This document shows positions 14,091-16,764 of a stretch of 16,764 nucleotides of DNA, piece after piece. The DNA comes from DASQVO01 sp035640715 (GTDB lineage Bacteria; Actinomycetota; Actinomycetes; Streptosporangiales; Streptosporangiaceae). The notes below the pieces were generated by a model. That model was not told the origin of the DNA. It was given only the letters and a program-made list of their open reading frames with translations, and searched no databases. The stretch lies in the NCBI GenBank assembly GCA_035640715.1, contig DASQVO010000512.1, positions 1 through 16,764 on the forward strand, given 5' to 3'. Positions within the stretch are counted from its first letter, which is position 1, and each line of letters opens with the position of its first letter. A program made the translations under genes and the position numbers.

Positions 14091-15156
14091 GCTCACATTT
14101 CCGCCCGCACTGGTGACAGCTGATGCTCGTCCCGGCTGGGGTCACGAGCACCACCCGCCGGCCGGCGCTTTCAGCCTTGCCGACGAGGATGCTCCTGAAC
14201 TGGTACCAGCCGGCGTCGAGTACCGACTTGTTCAGCCCGGATTTCGCGGCGGCTCCGTTCGGCAGGAACGCGCCAGGCTTGCCCGGATCGGGTTTCGGTG
14301 CCGGGCTGCGGGTCATCCCGGCCGTGTTCAGGTTCTCCAGCGCGATTACCTCGCAGGAGTCCACCAGGGCGCGGGCGGTCTTGTGGTGGAAGTCGCGGCG
14401 CCGGTTGCGGGCCGTACGCCACTGCTTGGCCAGGGCGCGGCGCAGCCGCTTGCGGTTCCCCGAGCCGGGCCTGGCACGGGCCTTGCGGCGCTCCAGATCC
14501 GCGATGACCTCAGCCGACGCGGCCAGGAACCGCGGGTTAGCAACGATCTCCCCGTCGCTCGTGGTGAGGAATCGGGCCACGCCTACGTCCGCGCCGACCT
14601 CGCGCCCCGTAGCTGGGAGCGGTACGGGCTCAGTCTCGGCGACGACGATGACATACCAGCGCCGGTGCTCCCGCTTGAGCTGGAGCGTCTTGACGGTGCC
14701 GGGCACGTCGCGGTGCTGGCGCACCTTGACGGTGCCCACGCCCTGGAACGCGGCGTAAGCCCACTTCCTGCCGTCGCGTGGCTGCCATTTTGCGCCGTCG
14801 CCTGCGACGAACATGACCTGATTGAACCGTTGGTGCGGCTTGAACCTGGGATAGCCGGGCTTGTCTTCCGTCTTGCAGCGCTCGCAGAACGCCGCGAACA
14901 CGGCGTTCAGCCTGCGGAGGGTCTGCTGCTGGGCGGTGAAGGAGTGCCGTCCCTGCCCGTCCGGGTCGGCCCGGCGGATGTCCTTGAGCTGGGCGGACTG
15001 CATGCCGTAGGAGACGCTCATCTTGCGCATCCGCCAGGCTTCGCGCCGTTCCATCAGGGCTGCGTTGTACAGGTCGCAGTGGTCACGCAGCAGCCTGGAC
15101 GCGCGGCCCTCCTGCGGGCGCGTCAGGTAGGCGCGGAACTTGTACGCCCGCCTCAC
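13969..15156 (-). CDS. tnpB: TnpB RNA-guided endonuclease (IS200/IS605)
   Basis: A 395-residue protein of the family ancestral to Cas12. It starts VRRAYKFRAYLTRPQ at a GTG (15156) with AAGGAG 8 nt upstream, overlapping the tnpA stop by 4 nt; the open frame continues upstream within tnpA but is not TnpB-like. The RuvC residues appear complete: D190 in EVGADVGVARF, E274 in VIALENLNTAGM, and D373 in DADLNGAINIA. Between them sits the zinc-ribbon SCHQCGRKC...CPVHG (C347, C350, C364, with H367 where the second pair usually has Cys). The N-terminal part includes FTAQQQTLRRLNAVFAAFCERC and KPGYPRFK, typical of the family. Known members cut DNA under guide RNA to retain the element after transposition. 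All key residues are present, so activity is plausible. Confidence 0.9.
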   Translation of the reverse strand: MRRAYKFRAYLTRPQEGRASRLLRDHCDLYNAALMERREAWRMRKMSVSYGMQSAQLKDIRRADPDGQGRHSFTAQQQTLRRLNAVFAAFCERCKTEDKPGYPRFKPHQRFNQVMFVAGDGAKWQPRDGRKWAYAAFQGVGTVKVRQHRDVPGTVKTLQLKREHRRWYVIVVAETEPVPLPATGREVGADVGVARFLTTSDGEIVANPRFLAASAEVIADLERRKARARPGSGNRKRLRRALAKQWRTARNRRRDFHHKTARALVDSCEVIALENLNTAGMTRSPAPKPDPGKPGAFLPNGAAAKSGLNKSVLDAGWYQFRSILVGKAESAGRRVVLVTPAGTSISCHQCGRKCERPRQDTVICPVHGAMDADLNGAINIASRAGLGSGQAAPAA

Positions 15157-15608
15157 CGGGCTTTCTCCTTGCGCCACGGCTGCTCGTACTGGGTATCGAT
15201 GTACCGCTGCACTGTGGCAGCGCTGACCGCGCCCACGGAGGAGACGAAGAACGACCGGGACCACAGCGTCGGCAGCCGTGACCGCAGGTGCGGGAACTCG
15301 GCCCGCAGGATGCGGCTGGTCGATCCCTTGAACTGGTTCGCCACATACGACGGGGCATCCTGCGGCCCGGTCTTGACGAACAGGTGCACGTGGTCGGGCA
15401 TGATCTCGCATGCCACGATCCGCCACCCGTGCTCGGCGGCCTTCGCGTCGATCAGCTCCTGCAGCCGGGCCGCGACAGGCCCGGTCAGCACCGGGCGCCG
15501 GTACTTCGGGCACCACACCACGTGCAGCCCGAGGTCGTACACGCCCCCGGCGGATACCCGCACGTCACGAGACACACGACTGGTATACACGACCAGCGTG
15601 TCTAACAA
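15153..15608 (-). CDS. tnpA: IS200-like Y1 (HUH) transposase
   Basis: Up to 151 residues on the minus strand. It carries the single-strand transposase signature: LHVVWCPKYRRPVL, the HUH motif H73-V-H75 in MPDHVHLFVKTG, LWSRSFFVSS, and the catalytic tyrosine Y136 in TVQRYIDTQYEQPW. It nicks and rejoins single-stranded element ends. The longest frame opens at a TTG (15608) whose AGGA lies directly against it, so the start is doubtful; in-frame GTG codons at 15590, 15575 and 15563 are alternatives, the last giving 136 residues that begin just before the conserved part. Its stop overlaps the tnpB start (GTGA). Looks complete. Confidence 0.88.
   Translation of the reverse strand: MLDTLVVYTSRVSRDVRVSAGGVYDLGLHVVWCPKYRRPVLTGPVAARLQELIDAKAAEHGWRIVACEIMPDHVHLFVKTGPQDAPSYVANQFKGSTSRILRAEFPHLRSRLPTLWSRSFFVSSVGAVSAATVQRYIDTQYEQPWRKEKAR
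15165..15170 (-). promoter_or_regulatory. Ribosome binding site of tnpB
   Basis: On the minus strand AAGGAG lies 8 nt before the GTG at 15156. This settles the tnpB start within the long open frame and agrees with the GTGA overlap with tnpA. Confidence 0.75.
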
Positions 15609-15623
15609 TCCTGAAGGGAGGGA

Positions 15624-15666
15624 GCGCGGATTCCCCTGTCACCTGAAGGCGACGGGGAATCCGCGC
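15624..15666. repeat. Long inverted repeat at the tnpA-side end of the IS element
   Basis: GCGCGGATTCCCC (15624-15636) is perfectly complementary to GGGGAATCCGCGC (15654-15666). Inside, GTC/GAC and CC/GG also pair around a TGAA loop, with one bulged T and one A/C mismatch. It lies between the divergent tnpA and aldo/keto reductase genes and is probably the left-end hairpin of the element, or a terminator-like insulator. A second CCTGAAGG core lies at 15610-15617. Confidence 0.85.
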
Positions 15667-15673
15667 ATTTCTG

Positions 15674-16456
15674 ATGGATGTGCGCGAGAACACCAGGGTG
15701 GACCTTGGCGGAGTGTTCATGCCCATGGTGGGGCTTGGCACCTGGCGGCTGCACGGGAGGGACGGCTACGAGGCTGTCCGGTCTGCGCTGGAGATCGGCT
15801 ACCGCCACGTCGACACTGCGACCATGTACCGGAACGAGGCAGAGGTCGGCCGCGCCGTGCGCGACAGCGGCCTTGACCGCCGTGACGTGTTCATCACCAC
15901 GAAGCTGCCGCCCGGAAACGCGGGCCGCGAGCGGGCGACGCTCGATGCGAGCCTCCGGGCGCTGGGCACCGACTACGTGGACCTGTGGCTAGTGCACTGG
16001 CCGCCGGCCGGCCAGGCATCGCCGCGGGTATGGGAAGAGTTCCTCGCAGTGCGAGACGAAGGGCTTGCCCGGGCCGTCGGCGTGAGCAACTACAGCACCG
16101 GGCAGATCGACGAGCTTGCCGACGCCACCGGAGAGCGCCCGCCGGTCAACCAGATCCCGTGGAGCCTCTCGCGGCATGACCCGAAGCTGCTCGACGCGAT
16201 GCGGCAGCGCGAGGTCGTCGTCGAGGGCTACAGCCCGATCAAGGGCACGAACCTGCGTGATGGCACCCTGACGCAGATCGCGGCCCGGCACGGCGTGACA
16301 CCGGCACAGGTCATACTGCGCTGGCACATCCAGCATGGGATTCCAGTGATCCCGAAGTCGGCTAATCGCGAGCGGATCACAGCCAACTTCGCGGTGTTCG
16401 GCTTCTCGCTGACCGGCGACGACATCGCCAGCCTGGATAACTTGTCCGCGCGCTGA
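15674..16456 (+). CDS. Aldo/keto reductase (NADPH-dependent oxidoreductase)
   Basis: A 260-residue aldo/keto reductase, near the usual length for the bacterial 2,5-diketo-gluconate-reductase-like group. The catalytic tetrad is visible: D47 and Y52 in HVDTATMYRNE, K77 in ITTKLPP, and H108 in WLVHWPP. GLGTWRL near the N-terminus, GVSNYSTGQIDEL, VNQIPWSLSRHDP, GYSPIKGTNL and the cofactor segment IPKSANRERITANF follow in order. It reduces aldehydes or ketones with NAD(P)H; the natural substrate is not evident. Start: ATG 15674 fits the family N-terminus (TRVDLGGVFMPMVGLGTW), yet no ribosome binding site precedes it and the IS-side hairpin ends only 7 nt upstream, so its native leader may be lost. 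No linked downstream gene is visible. Confidence 0.92.
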   Translation: MDVRENTRVDLGGVFMPMVGLGTWRLHGRDGYEAVRSALEIGYRHVDTATMYRNEAEVGRAVRDSGLDRRDVFITTKLPPGNAGRERATLDASLRALGTDYVDLWLVHWPPAGQASPRVWEEFLAVRDEGLARAVGVSNYSTGQIDELADATGERPPVNQIPWSLSRHDPKLLDAMRQREVVVEGYSPIKGTNLRDGTLTQIAARHGVTPAQVILRWHIQHGIPVIPKSANRERITANFAVFGFSLTGDDIASLDNLSAR

Positions 16457-16764
16457 CCCGGTCATGAACTGGGGAGCCGCTCTGTGGGCGGCCATCAGGA
16501 TCTTGCCCGCTGGCTGGCGGCCATGAAGAAGGCACGGTCGCCATCACAGAGAGTGAGTGGATTCTCCAGTCACTGCGCTGCCAGTCCGCCTCCTCCCTGC
16601 CGACTATGCGCTCTGGTGGTGAGCTGCTCGGGGCCGTTTCCATGCGTCCAGATCGGCCAGTTCTGCTCATGCAGGGCCATTGGGCATAGAGCGCGAGATC
16701 TGGGGCAGGCGGGCGGCGCATCTGCTGTGCGTCATCGTTCCATGGCCGAGTGCTCACTGGTTCC
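16457..16764. other. Right-end segment without a recognisable gene
   Basis: About 308 bases follow the aldo/keto reductase stop. They appear somewhat less G+C-rich than the rest. Open frames here are short or lack codon bias, and I recognise no protein family, RNA gene or clear hairpin. It may be a normal intergenic region, a decayed gene, or the start of something continuing beyond the window. Confidence 0.5.

Larger units (their letters stand above)
13936..15666 (-). mobile_element. IS200/IS605-family insertion sequence (tnpA + tnpB), apparently intact
   Basis: A minus-strand unit of a Y1 transposase and a TnpB nuclease gene with a 4-nt overlap, bounded by hairpins. At the tnpB side are CCAGC...GCTGG (13961-13980) and CGGC-TGAA-GCCG (13949-13960), followed on the minus strand by a GTCAC end-like stretch. 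At the tnpA side lies a long hairpin (15624-15666). These elements do not create target duplications or terminal inverted repeats, so the exact ends given are estimates. Base composition is as GC-rich as the host, so transfer from a distant donor is not indicated. Confidence 0.8.

Noticed and set aside
13879..15876. A 665-codon plus-strand open frame across the IS element
   Set aside because: It is antisense to tnpA and tnpB, both of which show clear family motifs; its translation has no recognisable domain and it exists because of high GC content.
16377..16757. A 126-codon minus-strand open frame at the right end
   Set aside because: It overlaps the aldo/keto reductase 3' end, has no recognisable motif and no clear coding bias.

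Overview
The window comes from a high-GC actinomycete chromosome. The bases are strongly G+C-rich with G/C-ending codons, many genes start with GTG, and genes are packed with 4-nt ATGA/GTGA overlaps. The cobalamin gene fusions (CbiG-CobJ, BluB-CobT, siroheme-synthase-type CobA) fit Actinobacteria. I cannot name a genus from the sequence alone.

Region 1 (1-8060, + strand) is the downstream part of a vitamin B12 (cobalamin) operon: cobL (5' end cut off by the window), a cbiG-cobJ fusion, a small 2x[4Fe-4S] ferredoxin, cobH, cbiX, a bluB-cobT fusion and a precorrin-2 dehydrogenase/uroporphyrinogen-III methyltransferase fusion. Together they cover entry from uroporphyrinogen III to sirohydrochlorin, cobalt insertion, several corrin-ring steps, and making and activating the lower ligand dimethylbenzimidazole. 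CbiX and CbiG point to the early-cobalt-insertion ('anaerobic') route, whereas BluB needs oxygen. Two oddities lie here: a 41-codon mini-ORF fitted by 4-nt overlaps between cbiX and bluB-cobT, and a CobT frame that runs about 90 codons past its expected end, out of frame into the next gene.

Region 2 (8078-11976, + strand) holds two translationally coupled large GTPases. The second has two C-terminal membrane segments, which recalls bacterial dynamin-like pairs. They follow the cob genes by only 17 nt.

Region 3 (11969-12273) is a repeat-rich intergenic segment: a 19-bp tandem duplication across a stop codon, a strong GC hairpin, and two copies of a 37-nt hairpin repeat 87 nt apart.

Region 4 (12274-13793) has an HtrA-like serine protease with a PDZ domain but no visible export signal, convergent with a small P-loop (adenylate-kinase/FlaR-like) ATPase on the minus strand.

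Region 5 (about 13936-15666, - strand) is an apparently intact IS200/IS605-type element with a Y1 transposase (TnpA) and a TnpB nuclease, flanked by hairpins. It sits between the kinase-like gene and a divergent aldo/keto reductase gene (15674-16456, + strand) whose start codon is only 7 nt from the element-side hairpin. I recognise no gene in the last 308 bases.
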